NCBI GenBank assembly: GCA_037974335.1
Contig: CM075760.1
Coordinates: forward strand, 55,298,890 to 55,362,889
DNA: 64,000 nt
Direction of reading: 5' to 3'
DNA from: Prionace glauca
Taxonomy: Eukaryota > Chordata > Chondrichthyes > Carcharhiniformes > Carcharhinidae
The translations under genes and the position numbers were made by a program. The notes below the pieces were generated by a model. That model was not told the DNA's origin and made no database searches. It worked only from the letters and a program-made list of their open reading frames with translations. Position 1 is the stretch's first letter, and each line of letters begins with the position of its first letter. Below, piece after piece: positions 1-10,357 of the stretch.

Positions 1-251
1 TAACGCACTTCCTACAAGTAAAATCCCCTGTAACACTACTGGAGTCCCTCACCACATACATCCCACAGGAGATGCAGCACACTGCCTGAACTGCCATCCC
101 TGAAACAGTTACCAGCAGAAGAAATAAAAATATTAAAAAGAAAAACTTACCCACACTTATAATTTAGGTTAGAGGAGGTGGGAGGGAGGGATTCTCTACC
201 AGTGTAGAGAATCGGGTATCCTCTCTACGCTAATTTATAGGGTTAGGGGCC
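1..251. other. Unassigned AT-rich sequence upstream of first promoter
   Basis: No open frame or repeat family was recognised here. It precedes the doubled promoter of the first zinc-finger gene. Confidence 0.4.
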
Positions 252-700
252 CAGAAAAAAAAAACTACAACTCCCGGCAAGCGTCTTAGTGACGACTTCC
301 GGTTTTAACTAATTTAAAAAAAAACCGCCAAAAACTCGCAACTTTAAAAAAAAACTAAAAATAAAAGTTAGCCAAAGAAACAGAAAAATGTACCCGTTGC
401 TGCCTCCTCTGATGTCCAAAAATCGCTGCCTCTCGACTTTGCTCGCCAGAAACAATGAGGCCGATTCACGGAGGTAGGTGCTTATAAACCCCCGAAAAAA
501 AAACTACAACTCCCGGCAAGCGTCTTAGTGACGACTTCCGGTTTTAACTAATTTAAAAAAAAACCGCCAAAAACTCGCAACTTTAAAAAAAAACTAAAAA
601 TAAAAGTTAGCCAAAGAAACAGAAAAATGTACCCGTTGCTGCCTCCTCTGATGTCCAAAAATCGCTGCCTCTCGACTTTGCTCGCCAGAAACAATGAGGC
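252..700 (+). promoter_or_regulatory. Tandemly doubled ZNF143/ETS-type promoter
   Basis: A segment of about 210 bases is present twice with a period of 239 bases (about 252-461 and 491-700). Each copy contains ACTACAACTCCCGGCAAGCG (from about 265 and 504), a close match to the ZNF143/STAF site, followed by a CRE half-site (TGACGA) and an ETS-type ACTTCCGG. Such combinations are known from vertebrate housekeeping and ZNF promoters. The position, about 1.5 kb upstream of the ZNF coding exon at 2140 on the same strand, suggests it drives that gene. A short ORF begins in each copy (MYPLLPPLMS) but ends soon after; I regard it as leader sequence. Confidence 0.65.
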
Positions 701-1680
701 GGGTCTGGAAACACTTTGTGGATCCGCAAACCCTTCAGAATCATTGTCAGCTCCCTGGTTTGCAGCTTCGGGGCTTCTCCCTCCCGAGAACAGGCCCAGG
801 TTAACGGCCCCATCCTGGCTTAGACACTGGAGGATGGTTCACATCAGAGGATGGGGGAGGGGACAGTAAATAAGAGGTTACACTTTAGCCTCAAATCAAT
901 GAGGACTCTGATCTCTGGGAAGGAAGGAAACCCTGGGAGGATTCACAAACACCCGCTGGAGGCTCCAACATCCCCAATAAGACCCATCGGTTTTATTGTC
1001 AGTCTGCAGAGAGGAGCTGGAGAACTGAACCCAGACAGAGGAGAGGGAGGGAGAAAACTGGGAGTGGAGGAAAGAGAATTGTCTGTTCAGCGTTTCTATT
1101 GTGGGCTGATTTTTAAAACTGTTTTTACATACAAGTTGACGATTTACACAGAAAACTCAACCCCAATAGAAATATTTGTCTCTCTGTATTTTATATTCTG
1201 CATTGGTTGTGATGGTTTTTGTAAACAGAGATTACAGCTTTCAGGAAAAATTAAATGGATTGAAGTGTTTTTTTTGTAGAGCAGTGACCTGATACAAGTC
1301 TTTATAATTACCAGAGCCTTGGGCAGGGGAAATGTGGAAAGAATGCTTCCACTTGTGACAGAATCTAAAAGGAGGAGCAATCAATAAACAAAGAGTCATA
1401 AATACTAGATAGTTACTAATAAATCCAGGAAGGCAATAAGGACAAATTTGTTCACTCACAGGTTGAGAATTACCACAGAAATGAGTTGAGGAAAGTGCTG
1501 AGATTGTTTCAAAAGGAAATGGGAGAAGCGCACAAGAGAAAAAGAAATAGAAAAATCAACTGAAAGGCTGTGATGAGGTCTGTGGGATGGGAGAAGCTGT
1601 GTCATATATAAAGGATTAAACTGAATGGTTTATTTGTGTCTTGTATGTTCAAAGTAATTCACTGTAAACTCCTTTTCCAG
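701..1680 (+). other. First exon and intron region of ZNF 2140-3288
   Basis: This stretch lies between the doubled promoter and a polypyrimidine-AG acceptor (CTCCTTTTCCAG) ending at 1680. It has no convincing coding potential. I infer a non-coding first exon followed by an intron; the donor was not fixed. Confidence 0.4.
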
Positions 1681-2010
1681 AATATCTGCAGACGGGCGAT
1701 TCAAACCAAACGTCTTGGGATCTGACACTGTCACACAGTTCTTCAGGATCTGAATATGAAAGGCCTATGAATGTGGAAGGAGAAATGTTTGCCTATTTTG
1801 TCTTTGGGAAATTATTCAACATCATTGTGACTGGAAAAGCCCCGAGACACAGACATCTGTTATTTTTCCACAGCTGGAGCAGATCTTTAACCAGTTACAC
1901 AGTGTGAAAAAAAACACATTTACATCAGCTGGACACCGTACTCGTGTTCTTTGTGTGAACCTGGTTTCAACTGATTATATAACCTGGCAAGTCATGAGGA
2001 CACCTGCACC
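1681..2010 (+). other. 5' leader of coding exon with relic finger
   Basis: After the acceptor the leader matches the leaders of the other ZNF loci. Near 1985-2010 the frame leading into an ATG reads ASHEDTCTM, which aligns to the end of a C2H2 finger plus linker (H-x4-HTGEKP). It is untranslated relic finger sequence, later separated from the real start by a repeat insertion. Confidence 0.55.
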
Positions 2011-2136
2011 ATGTGAACAAGGAGCAGCAATAGGCCATTCGGCCCCACAGGCCAGTTCCACCATTTAATGACATCATGGCTGAACTGATAATGAGCTCAA
2101 ATCTGCATTCCGTCTACACCCGATAGCCTGTCAATA
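2011..2136 (-). mobile_element. CR1-like LINE 3'-end fragment in the ZNF leader
   Basis: The sequence AGCAATAGGCCATTCGGCCC and the following CCACCATTTAATGACATCATGG resemble the reversed 3' end of the CR1-type LINEs in this window. It separates the relic linker ATG at about 2010 from the MEKPWKC start at 2140. No such insertion is seen in the other ZNF leaders. Confidence 0.55.
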
Positions 2137-2139
2137 ATC

Positions 2140-3288
2140 ATGGAGAAACCATGGAAATGTGCAGACTGTGGGACGGGATTCAATTACCCATCTGAATTGG
2201 AAACCCATCGACGTATTCACACTGGGGAGAGACCATTCACCTGCTCTGTGTGTGGGAAGGGATTCACTCAGGCATCCAGCCTGTACACACACCAGCACGT
2301 CCATACTGGTGAGAGGCCATTCACCTGCCTTCAGTGTGGGAAGGGATTTAATGCCTTATCAAATCTCCGGACTCACCACCAGGTTCACTCTGATCAGAGA
2401 CCATTTAAATGTTCTGATTGTGAGAAGAGCTTTAAAAGCAGAAAGGATTTATTGATTCACCAACGCACTCACACTGGGGAGAGGCCGTTCATCTGCAACA
2501 TGTGTGGTAAGGGATTCACTCAGTCGTCCCACCTCCTGACACACCAAAGTGTTCACACTGATCAGAGACCATTTAAATGTTCTGACTGTGAGAAGAACTT
2601 TAAAAGCAGAAAGGATTTACTAATTCATCAACGCACTCACACTGGGGAGAGGCCGTTCATCTGCCCCGTGTGTGGGAAGGGATTCACTTGTTCATCGCAG
2701 CTCCTGAAACACCGATTTGTTCACACTGATCAGAGACCTATCAATTGTTCTGAATGTGAGAAAACATTTAAAAGCAAAAAGGATCTTCTGAAACACCAGC
2801 ACACTCACACTGGGGAGAGGCCATTCACCTGCTCTCTCTGTGGGAAGGGATTCACTCGATTAGCCCACCTTCTGAGACACCGTCGAGTTCACACTGGGGA
2901 GAGGCCATTCACCTGCCCTGTGTGTTGTCAGGAATTCATTGATACATCCGACCTTCTGATACACCGGCGAGTTCACACTGGAGAGAGACCTTACACTTGC
3001 CTCCTGTGCGGCAAGAGATTCTCGCAGTCATCCCACCTGACTACACACCAACTTGTTCACACTGATCAGAGACCCTTTGAATGTTCTGATTGTGAGAAGA
3101 GATTTAAAAGTAAACAGAATCTGCTGAAACACCAGCGAGTTCACACTGGGAAAAGGCCGTTCAACTGTTCCATGTGTGGGAAGGGATTCGCTCAGTCAAA
3201 CAACCTGCTGAAACACCAGCAAGTTCACAGGCAACAGCAGGGGTTGGATTCTGCTGTTATTGCTGCTGTTAATCACATCCAGGACTGA
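2140..3288 (+). CDS. C2H2 poly-zinc-finger protein, 13 fingers
   Basis: The 382-residue protein begins MEKPWKC and is almost entirely C2H2 fingers: 13 units at a 28-residue period from about residue 5 to 366, then a short tail rich in Q and hydrophobics ending NHIQD. All 13 keep C-x2-C and H-x3-H. No KRAB, SCAN or BTB domain is present, so it is presumably a nuclear DNA-binding protein with unknown target. Linkers alternate between TGERP and the unusual TDQRP or SDQRP; the latter precede the CEK-type fingers (4, 6, 8, 12). Fingers 4-5, 6-7 and 8-9 look like repeats of a two-finger unit. The start is chosen because MEKPWKC is shared by the paralogues. Upstream lie a splice acceptor at 1680 and the ZNF143-type promoter. 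Confidence 0.92.
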   Translation: MEKPWKCADCGTGFNYPSELETHRRIHTGERPFTCSVCGKGFTQASSLYTHQHVHTGERPFTCLQCGKGFNALSNLRTHHQVHSDQRPFKCSDCEKSFKSRKDLLIHQRTHTGERPFICNMCGKGFTQSSHLLTHQSVHTDQRPFKCSDCEKNFKSRKDLLIHQRTHTGERPFICPVCGKGFTCSSQLLKHRFVHTDQRPINCSECEKTFKSKKDLLKHQHTHTGERPFTCSLCGKGFTRLAHLLRHRRVHTGERPFTCPVCCQEFIDTSDLLIHRRVHTGERPYTCLLCGKRFSQSSHLTTHQLVHTDQRPFECSDCEKRFKSKQNLLKHQRVHTGKRPFNCSMCGKGFAQSNNLLKHQQVHRQQQGLDSAVIAAVNHIQD

Positions 3289-3299
3289 ATGGTGTCTGG

Positions 3300-4130
3300 A
3301 TACCAATGAGGTTCTACAGTTCTGTGGTATATATCAATAACTTAGACTTAAATGTAAGGTTCATGATTCAGTTTGCAGATGATACAACAATTGTATTTGT
3401 GTTTAACAATCCAGAAGAAAGCCGTGGACTGCAGGAAGATATCAGTGGGCTGGTCAGATGGGCAGAAAAATGGCACATGGAATTCGATCTGGAGCAGTGA
3501 GGGAGAATGAATTTGGGACATTAGACAAGACAAGGGAATGAACAATAAAGGGGATGATGCTGAGAATTACAGAGGATCAGAGAGAATTTGGAGTCAACAT
3601 CCAGACATCCATGAAGGAGGCTGGACATTTAGATCCAAAAGATTAACTCTGTTTCTCCACACAGATGCTGCCAGACCCAACGTATTCTGTTTATATTTAT
3701 AAAATGCTAATCAGAGCAAGCTAGAGAACTGAGCACAGTTCTGGTCACCAGATTAATCAATTATAAAAGTATATGTCAAGTAAATCTTGTGGCAGAAAGC
3801 TGGAGCCAGTTGGCAAGTTTTTAATATCATTACAATGTGTTCAATTTTCAAATCTAATGAATGAAAGATTGAAGGATTAGGAGGGTTAGTGAAGGAATCA
3901 TTTCACCGAGAGTCATGGGGATCTGGAACTCACTGCCTGAAAGGATAGGAGAGGCACCAACCCTCATCACATTAAACAGGAACTTAGATACACAGTTCAG
4001 ATTCTGCAGCACACAGAGGGACAGATCAAGAGCTGCAAAGTAGGACAAAACTGGACAATACTTTTCCAGCCAGCACAGACATGATGGGCTGAATGGCCTC
4101 CTGCTGTTCAGTGAATGTTCTATATTTCAG
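3300..4130 (+). mobile_element. Old CR1-type LINE remnant (RT and 3' end)
   Basis: The frame at 3306-3500 reads YINNLDLN, then MIQFADDTTIVF, the reverse-transcriptase F-A-D-D catalytic motif, then WAEKWHMEF, as in CR1-like RTs. The remainder to about 4130 includes a decayed C-terminal region and a tail with GGGCTGAATGGCCTCCTGCT. A SINE-tail fragment (TCTCCACACAGATGCTGCCAGAC) lies inside at about 3653-3675. The element is non-coding as a whole. Confidence 0.7.
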
Positions 4131-4689
4131 TTCTGACAGTTGGAGTTTGTTTCTGCTGGTGTTAATAACTCCTTGAATTGGGCTGCAGTGTTATATTTTG
4201 GATAAATGCGAAATCGGCTTGATTAAAACACACCAGAGTAGCTTTTTATGTCTTTCCCACTGTGTTATCTGATTGTACTCTGATTTTCTTATCAGTAAAA
4301 AACTAATCTCAGTCACCCCAATCTAAGAATGATTAAGTAAATTCCTTCCCTATCAGCACTGCGAGCGTACCTCAAATCACAGGGACTGCAGCGGTTCAGG
4401 AAGGGCAGCTCACCACCACCTCAAGGATAATTAGGAATAGACAATAAAAATACTGGCCTAGTCGGTGACACCCACACTCCATGAAAAGAAAATGTATATT
4501 CAAACAAGACTTAATTAAGGCAGGACAGGATTCTTTGGATTATAAGTTTTACAACATTAAATTAACATTAAAATTATTATTAAAGGATAGGCGTTTGCAT
4601 ATCAATCCAGGGAAATTTCCAAGATGATGCTGAAGTGTGGCGACTTCTTGCAAGCTGTGCCCAGCAAACCCTCTCATTCTATCTTCTAC

Positions 4690-4860
4690 TCGTTCTACAC
4701 TTCTAAAACTTTATTCTAACTCTTATGACTGTAACACTGTATTCTGCATCCTCTCCTCTACGTAAGGTACCCTTTCTCTGTACGGCACACAAGAAACAAT
4801 ACTTTTCACTGTATGTTAATACATTGACAATAATAAATCAAATCAGACAATGACTTTTGC
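4690..4860 (+). mobile_element. LINE/SINE 3' tail ending CAATAATAAATCAAATC
   Basis: It contains CACACAAGAAACAATACTTTTCACTGTATG followed by GACAATAATAAATCAAATC, a tail also seen at 47480-47660 (plus) and 51560-51700 (minus). It holds the empty target site (CTCTTATGACTGTAA, about 4718-4734) of the foldback element found at 51701-52021. Confidence 0.6.
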
Positions 4861-5493
4861 AACTTTATCTGGGTGTTAATCCATCACAGCATTCCGCTCT
4901 CAAAACTTTATCTCAGATACAGTCCCACTTGCTGACATGGACATGTGAATCTTGCCTTGAGTGAGTGTCTTCAGTAATCAGCCAGCAACAAATCATTACG
5001 GAGCCCTGGCTTTTAACCCCTGAGTGGCCAGCACCCTGTGTCAGAGTCAAGCTTCTCCTCGGTTAATTAGCTCAAGCTGCTGCTTGGGTTCATCCAATTT
5101 ATTCTTTGGCACATTGACCACCCAGCCTCAGTACATCAGAGAAGAATACAAGAGAGCTAAAATCTCTTGATTTGAAGTATTTTGCTATCCACTGGATTAA
5201 ACTAAAGATTATAATGTACCATTCCTCGGGACCTTTATCAGAGATCCTTCATTATTAGAACAGTTTGTCTGAAATTACTGTTTCTCACACAAACAGAGAG
5301 ACATGTAATAATTCAACTTGACAAGTTTTGGATGAAAATCCAGTCTTTCCAATATGATTATTGATTAATTATTTATAACTTAATCAAGGTTCATCAATTG
5401 TACAATAATCTGTTTCATGACTGGTTACTCCCTTCATAGTTTGATTCATATATGTGGTTAATAAATAAAACAAAATGAGCTATTTCATCACGT

Positions 5494-6156
5494 CGAGTCA
5501 TAGAGGTTTACAACATGGAAACAGGCACTTCGGCCCAACTTGTCTATGGTGCCCTTTTTTTTAAACCCCTAAACTAATCCCAATTGCCTGCATTTGGCCC
5601 ATATCCTTCTATACCCATCTTACCCATGTAACTATCTAAATGCTTTTTCAAAGACAACATTGTACCCGCCTCTACTACTACCTCTGACAACCTGTTCCAG
5701 ATGCTCACCACTCTCTGTGTGAAAAAATTGCCTCCTGGATACTTTTGTATCTCTCCCCTCTCACCTTAAACCTATGCACTATAGTTTTAAACTCCCCTAC
5801 CTTTGGGAAAAGGTATTGACTATCTAGCTGCTCTGTGCCCCTCATTATTTTATAGACCTCTATAAGATCATCCCTCAGCCTCCTACGCTCCAGAGGAAAA
5901 TCCCCAGTCTATCCAGCCTCTCCTTATAACTCAATCCATCAAGTCCCGGTAGCATCCTAGTAAATCTTTTCTGCATTCTTTCTAGTTTAATAATACACTG
6001 TCTATAATAAGGTGACCAGAATGGCACACAATATTCCAAATGTGGCCTTACCAATGTCTTGTATAACTTCAACAAGAAATTCCAACTCCTGTATTCAATG
6101 TTCTGACCGATGAAACCAAGCATACTGAATGCTACTGCACCTAAGCTACACATCTT
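5494..6156 (-). mobile_element. CR1-type LINE 3' end
   Basis: On the minus strand the frame from 6153 to 5875 encodes the RT C-terminal region (LKLYKTLVRPHLEYC, MQKRFTRML), followed by a 3' end with GGGCCGAAGTGCCTGTTTCC. The 5' part of the element is absent, as usual for 5'-truncated LINEs. Confidence 0.8.
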
Positions 6157-6337
6157 GGGATGCCAAGGGGCAATTTAGCATAGCCAATCAAGCTGACCTG
6201 TACATCATTGGCCTGTGGGAGGGAACAGGAGCACCCGGAGGAAACACATGCAGATCTGGGGAGAACATGCAAACTCTGCACAAACTCTGACCCAAGCCAG
6301 GAATTGAACCTGGGTCACTGGTGCTTTGAGGCAGCAA
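6157..6337 (-). mobile_element. tRNA-derived SINE (V-SINE-like), partial
   Basis: Read on the minus strand it contains a B-box-like GTTCAATTCC and the TTCTCCCCAGATCTGCATG core, ending in AAATTGCCCCTTGGCATCCC. Tail and A-box head are incomplete. It abuts the LINE to its left. Confidence 0.7.
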
Positions 6338-7103
6338 ATCTCTTTTAAGGTTCCCCCTTGTCCTAGCTCTAAACTCACATCTTACTCCAGTTTCTCTCAC
6401 CTCCTCTTAGACTTCAGGATGGTGCAAGCAGGCATTTAAGACACATTTTCATGAACACCTGAAAAGCTATAGCATAAGCTGAATTTGAACCTGGATCCCT
6501 GGAGCTGTGTGGCGTAACTGTTGTTTCATTCTTTTTGCTGCTTGATGCTCAGTGACAACATATAAAAGCCCTGCTCAGGGCTCTGACCCCTGGTTAGAGC
6601 TGATTGTGTAGTGAGGTTATCAATGAATTTCAGATGTAAATTCCCACGCAATGAAGAGCAGAATCATGTGAGTTTTTTCCTGCTCCACCGTCTGAACCAA
6701 TAACTGCCTGCACCAAGTGAAGTGCTGGATGATGGGATTGGAATCGATTGGTGTTCGATGGCCGGTGCAGACACGATGGGCTAAAAGACCTCTTTTTGTG
6801 CTGTCAAACTTCATGAGGAAGGAGGGTTGTTGATATGCTGTCTGGCTGGGTGATATTTGGAGGAGCTGTCTCCCTGGGGCTGAACTAAAGCATTCCATAA
6901 TAATGTGAGCCTTGTAAGGAGCTCTTGGTGACACATAAAATCTCCTCGCTCTGCTGAGTGACACTTTTTCATGTATTTCAGCCAGTATGGGGAAAGACCC
7001 TGAGTGACAGCTCAAGAATTTAACAGCTAGGTACTGTGAACTCACTCACAAATCACATATGACACATTGGATGTTGCGATACATTTAAATTTTAACTACT
7101 GTT
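6338..7103. other. Intergenic stretch with a repeat also found at 7370
   Basis: About 6515-6700 matches 7370-7466 plus 7844-7895 (GCTCAGTGACAACATAT, AGAGCTGATTGTGTAGTGAGG, TCCTGCTCCACCG). The copy here is uninterrupted and serves as the empty site of the LINE at 7467-7843. The rest was not recognised. Confidence 0.55.
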
Positions 7104-7358
7104 CATAGAAGCATGGAATCCCTACAGTTCAGAAGAGGCTATTCGACCTATCAAATCTGCATTGACTCTCTGACAGAGTATCTCACCCAGGCCTTTTCCT
7201 CTGCTCTATTCCTCCAACCCCACACACTACCATGGCTAACCCATCTGACCTACACATCTTTGGACTGTCGGAGGAAACCAGACCACCCAAAGGAAACCCA
7301 CACAGACATGGGGAGAGCATGACAGACAGTCACCCAAGCAGGATTTGAAGCCAGGTTA
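7104..7358 (-). mobile_element. tRNA-derived SINE (V-SINE-like)
   Basis: The minus-strand reading has the GTGGGTTTCCTTTGGGTGGT core and a tail ending CTGTAGGGATTCCATGC, the CR1-like 3' end used by one SINE subtype in this window. Its 3' half plus the adjoining sequence is copied at 10501-10627. Confidence 0.75.
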
Positions 7359-7466
7359 GGCTGTGTGGCCTGCATGCCGTTCCACTCTTTCTGCTTAATG
7401 CTCAGTGACAACATATGAAAGCCCTGGTCAGAGCTGATTGTGTAGTGAGGTTTATCAATGGGTTTT

Positions 7467-7843
7467 GAGAGACGTATAAGATGATGAATGGGATGGATAG
7501 GATAGAGGTGGAGAGACTCTTCCCGCTCAGAAAAGATAATAGGACTAGGGGGCACAGCCTCAAGATAAAGGGGGGCGGTTTAGAACGGAAATGAGAAGGA
7601 ACTTCTTCACTCAAAGGGTGGTGAATCTCTGGAATTCTCTGCCCGTTGAAGTGGTGGAGGCTACCTCGCTAAATATTTTGAAGAGGCGGGTTGATGGGTT
7701 TTTGATAAGAGAGGGGATTAAGGGTTATGGAGAGAGGGCAGGCATGTGGAACTGAGCCACGACAGATCAGCCATGATCTTATTGAATGGCGGGGCAGGCT
7801 CGAAGGGCTAGATGGTCTACTCCTGCTCCTATTTCTTATGTTC
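7467..7843 (+). mobile_element. 5'-truncated young CR1 LINE
   Basis: It carries the last part of the RT ORF (ACGTATAAGATGATGAATGG onward), the 3' UTR and a TTATGTTC tail. It interrupts a repeat whose uninterrupted copy is at 6515-6700. It is closely similar to the 3' ends at 13293, 20165 and 26015. Confidence 0.85.
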
Positions 7844-8049
7844 AATGAAGATTAGAATCATGTGAGCTTTTTCCTGCTCCACCGACTGCACCATGTTGTT
7901 GTCTAACAAGGGGCATACACATGGTGGGTCATGCGTAGGCTGCTCTTGGATGTTTCGAGAGTAGCCTAGTACTTCACATCGTTTGTGTCCACTTAAAACT
8001 GGACCAGCAGATGGGCACCACAACAGCTCAGTGACTATCACTGTTTGCT

Positions 8050-8345
8050 GTGCAGATACATGGATTTGGGCCAATGTCTGTGGCAGTTTGTGCATTCTCC
8101 CTGTGGTTGCGTGGGTTTCCTCCGGGTGTTCCGGTTTCCTCCCACACCCCAAAGATGTGCTCTCAAGCTGATTGGTGTAACAAATTGTCCCTAAATTATT
8201 CTCCGCTTAATCTGGTCTCCAGTGGGGGTAACATAAGCTGAGACATGGGTCAAGGTTGGAGGAGGAAAAGCACATTGTTAAGATGGCGGCGTGGGCTCAT
8301 TGGGCCGAAGGGCCTGTTTCCCGTGCTGTGTTGTTCTTTGTTTTG
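8050..8345 (+). mobile_element. SINE with V-SINE core, TTGTTCTTTG tail
   Basis: The core GTGGGTTTCCTCCGGGTGTT is followed by a 3' end with GGGCCGAAGGGCCTGTTTCC and a TTGTTCTTTGTTTTG tail. The element at 47088-47404 is the same subtype. Confidence 0.75.
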
Positions 8346-9360
8346 TCATTTACCAAATATAAAAATACTTTATGAAATGAGCAGTTTCCAATAAAATGAG
8401 TAAAATCTGAAACCAAAGACCACCAGCATCTCATTAACTTCATTTAACGAAGTGGAATGTGTTTAATCGACCTTAATGACTATTTTTATCTAGAACGTTA
8501 CTGACACAGAATATTAGAACATGTTTTTATTGGATGGTGGGCTAATATAACTATATTATATTTGATATAAATCCTATCAAACGTTACACTTTCAATCCAG
8601 CTTTCCAAAGAGAGAATACAGTCAGCAGCAGCTTTGAACTATCTAGTCAGTGAAAACAGAATGTCATTGAGGCAGCGACACACTGAGACCACGCATGAGT
8701 CAGAGTCTTTCCACATTATGTTTATTTTAAAAATAAAGAACTTATAAACTTCCCAAGACAGCTTCTCCTGCAAATGCAACAGATGTAACAGCTGCACGTT
8801 CACCTCCTCCCTACTCACCATCCAGGGGTTACACGTATGGCCTCAATCCCAAAGTGTCAAATAGTTTGAAATCACATTTTGGAAATGGAGTAAGGGTGAT
8901 TTATTCAAAATAAATTGACACGATATATTTTATATATAGATACTAAGTTAAAAGATTTAATATATACACTGTATGTGGCATCTGTACTATCTTATCCATG
9001 TAATGAAGTAAACGCAACAAAATTCAACAGAATACAAAAGGTATTGTTACTGAGAGAATCCGTCATCAATATTTGATTTAATTTATTGTTGCATGTACTG
9101 GGATACTGTGAAAAACATTGTTTCTGGTGCACTATAGCAACAAACTATGCCGTTCATAGAGTACAGAGGGGAAAAGGAAAGGATATGGTGCAGATGATAG
9201 TGCTGTAGTGTTGTCAAAAATGGACACTGAAGCCCTGAAAATTAGTGAGATCGCCAGAATATTAAACTCCAGTGAGTCATATCAGCAGGAACAAAACCAC
9301 TTATCAATACTAAACAAGATAAACAGCAGCAGTAACAGTAGAATCTAACCCTTGCAGTCA
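8346..9360. other. Unassigned intergenic DNA with a LINE tail
   Basis: AT-rich and without credible ORFs. About 9065-9190 (minus) resembles the old LINE tail (TTTGATTTAATTTATTGTTG; ACTGTGAAAAACATTGTTTC). About 9240-9360 is the reversed 3' flank of the ZNF at 9440 and matches the TTGGATTCTGCTGTTATTGC tail of ZNF 2140-3288. Confidence 0.45.
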
Positions 9361-9372
9361 CCATAGAACCTG

Positions 9373-9439
9373 CTAATGTCTCAGGAACCATTGTGACTGA
9401 CTGAATCTCTTCCCACACACAGAGCAGTTAAATGGCCTC
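9373..9439 (-). pseudogene. Out-of-frame remnant of fingers 11-12 of ZNF 9440-10357
   Basis: The alternative frame reads KLFNLLAHQCTH, then FNCSVCGKRFSQSQ and stops after LRH. Comparison with ZNF 2140-3288 shows the lost tail continued with QQVH and a GLDSAVIAAV-like end. This supports true erosion rather than a natural stop. Confidence 0.7.
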
Positions 9440-10357
9440 TTAGTGTGAGTGCATTGGTGAGCCAGCAGGTTGAAAAGCTTTGCGAACTCCACGCACGGAG
9501 CAAGTGAACGGCCTCTGCCCAGTGTGAACTCGCTGGTGAGCAGTGAGGTTGGATGACCGATTGAATCCTTTCCCACACATGGAGCAGATGAATGGCCTCT
9601 CTCCAGTGTGAACTCGCTGGTGTAAAACAAGATTGGATGACTGCCTGAAAGTCTTTCCACAGTCAGTGCAGCTGAATGGCTTCTCCTCAGTGTGAATTCG
9701 TTGGTGTCTCAGCAGGGTGGGTAAAAGTGTGAATCCCTTCCCACACGTGGAACAAGTAAATGGCCTCTCCTCAGTGTGAATCCGTTGGTGTGCAATGAGA
9801 CAGGTTAGCTGTCTAAAACTCTTTCCACAGGAAGTGCAGCTGAATGGTTTTTGAGTGTGAATCCGCTGGTGTGACAGCAGGTGGGATGACCCAGTGAATC
9901 CTTCCCCACACATGGAGCAGGTGAAAGGCCTCTCCCCAGTGTGAACTCGCTGATGTATTGTGAAGTTGGATGACTGAGTGAATCTCTTTCCACACTCAGG
10001 ACAGGTGAACAGTCCCTCCCCAGTGTGAGTGCGTTGGTGTGCTGTGAGTGCTGAAGAATGCCTGAACCTTTTTCCACAGGTAGTGCAGCTGAATGGCTTC
10101 TCCTCAGTGTGAATTCGCTGGTGTGATGAAAGCCCAGATAACTGACTGAAAGCCTTCCCACACGCAGAGCAGGTGAATGCCCTCTTCCCTGTGTGAACTC
10201 GCTGGTGTAATGATAGGTTGGATGACTGAGTAAATCCTTTCCCACATATAGAACAGGTGAATGGCCTCTCCCCAGTGTGACTGCGTTGATGGCTTTTCAG
10301 CAGGGATGGATAATTGAATCCTTTACTACAATCTTCACATTTCCACCGTTTCTCCAT
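9440..10357 (-). CDS. C2H2 poly-zinc-finger protein, 10 fingers, eroded C terminus
   Basis: The 305-residue ORF begins MEKRWKC and has ten complete fingers (about residues 5-279), then a broken eleventh. There the second zinc Cys is Arg (CSVRG) and a small deletion, about five bases, shifts frame so the ORF ends 13 residues later. Fingers 11 and 12 continue in another frame at 9373-9490, and finger 12 itself ends early where Gln became TAG. Linkers are mixed: TGERP, TEEKP, TEERP and one short TQKP between fingers 6 and 7. The 5' side is also damaged: the leader stops within the relic finger at about 10490 and no promoter module follows. The N-terminal fingers could still be translated, but I think this locus is dying or dead. 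Confidence 0.8.
   Translation of the reverse strand: MEKRWKCEDCSKGFNYPSLLKSHQRSHTGERPFTCSICGKGFTQSSNLSLHQRVHTGKRAFTCSACGKAFSQLSGLSSHQRIHTEEKPFSCTTCGKRFRHSSALTAHQRTHTGEGLFTCPECGKRFTQSSNFTIHQRVHTGERPFTCSMCGEGFTGSSHLLSHQRIHTQKPFSCTSCGKSFRQLTCLIAHQRIHTEERPFTCSTCGKGFTLLPTLLRHQRIHTEEKPFSCTDCGKTFRQSSNLVLHQRVHTGERPFICSMCGKGFNRSSNLTAHQRVHTGQRPFTCSVRGVRKAFQPAGSPMHSH

Larger units (their letters stand above)
3289..5493 (+). repeat. ZNF 3'-flank block, inverted duplicate of 50930-54653
   Basis: Directly after the stop codon begins a block that recurs in reverse orientation at 50930-54653. Matching landmarks are the start (ATGGTGTCTGGATACC against GGTAACCAGACACCAT), the LINE RT fragment, the CAATAATAAATCAAATC tail near 4830 and the ATCAAGGTTCATCAATTG segment near 5390. 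This copy lacks two insertions found in the other, so it approximates the ancestral state. Confidence 0.8.

Noticed and set aside
627-869. Small ORF starting MYPLLPPLMS in the doubled promoter
   Set aside because: The first copy of the same start ends at once and no homologue is recognised; treated as leader.
3306-3500. Short ORF with FADD as a host gene
   Set aside because: It is a remnant of LINE reverse transcriptase repeated at 54444-54743.
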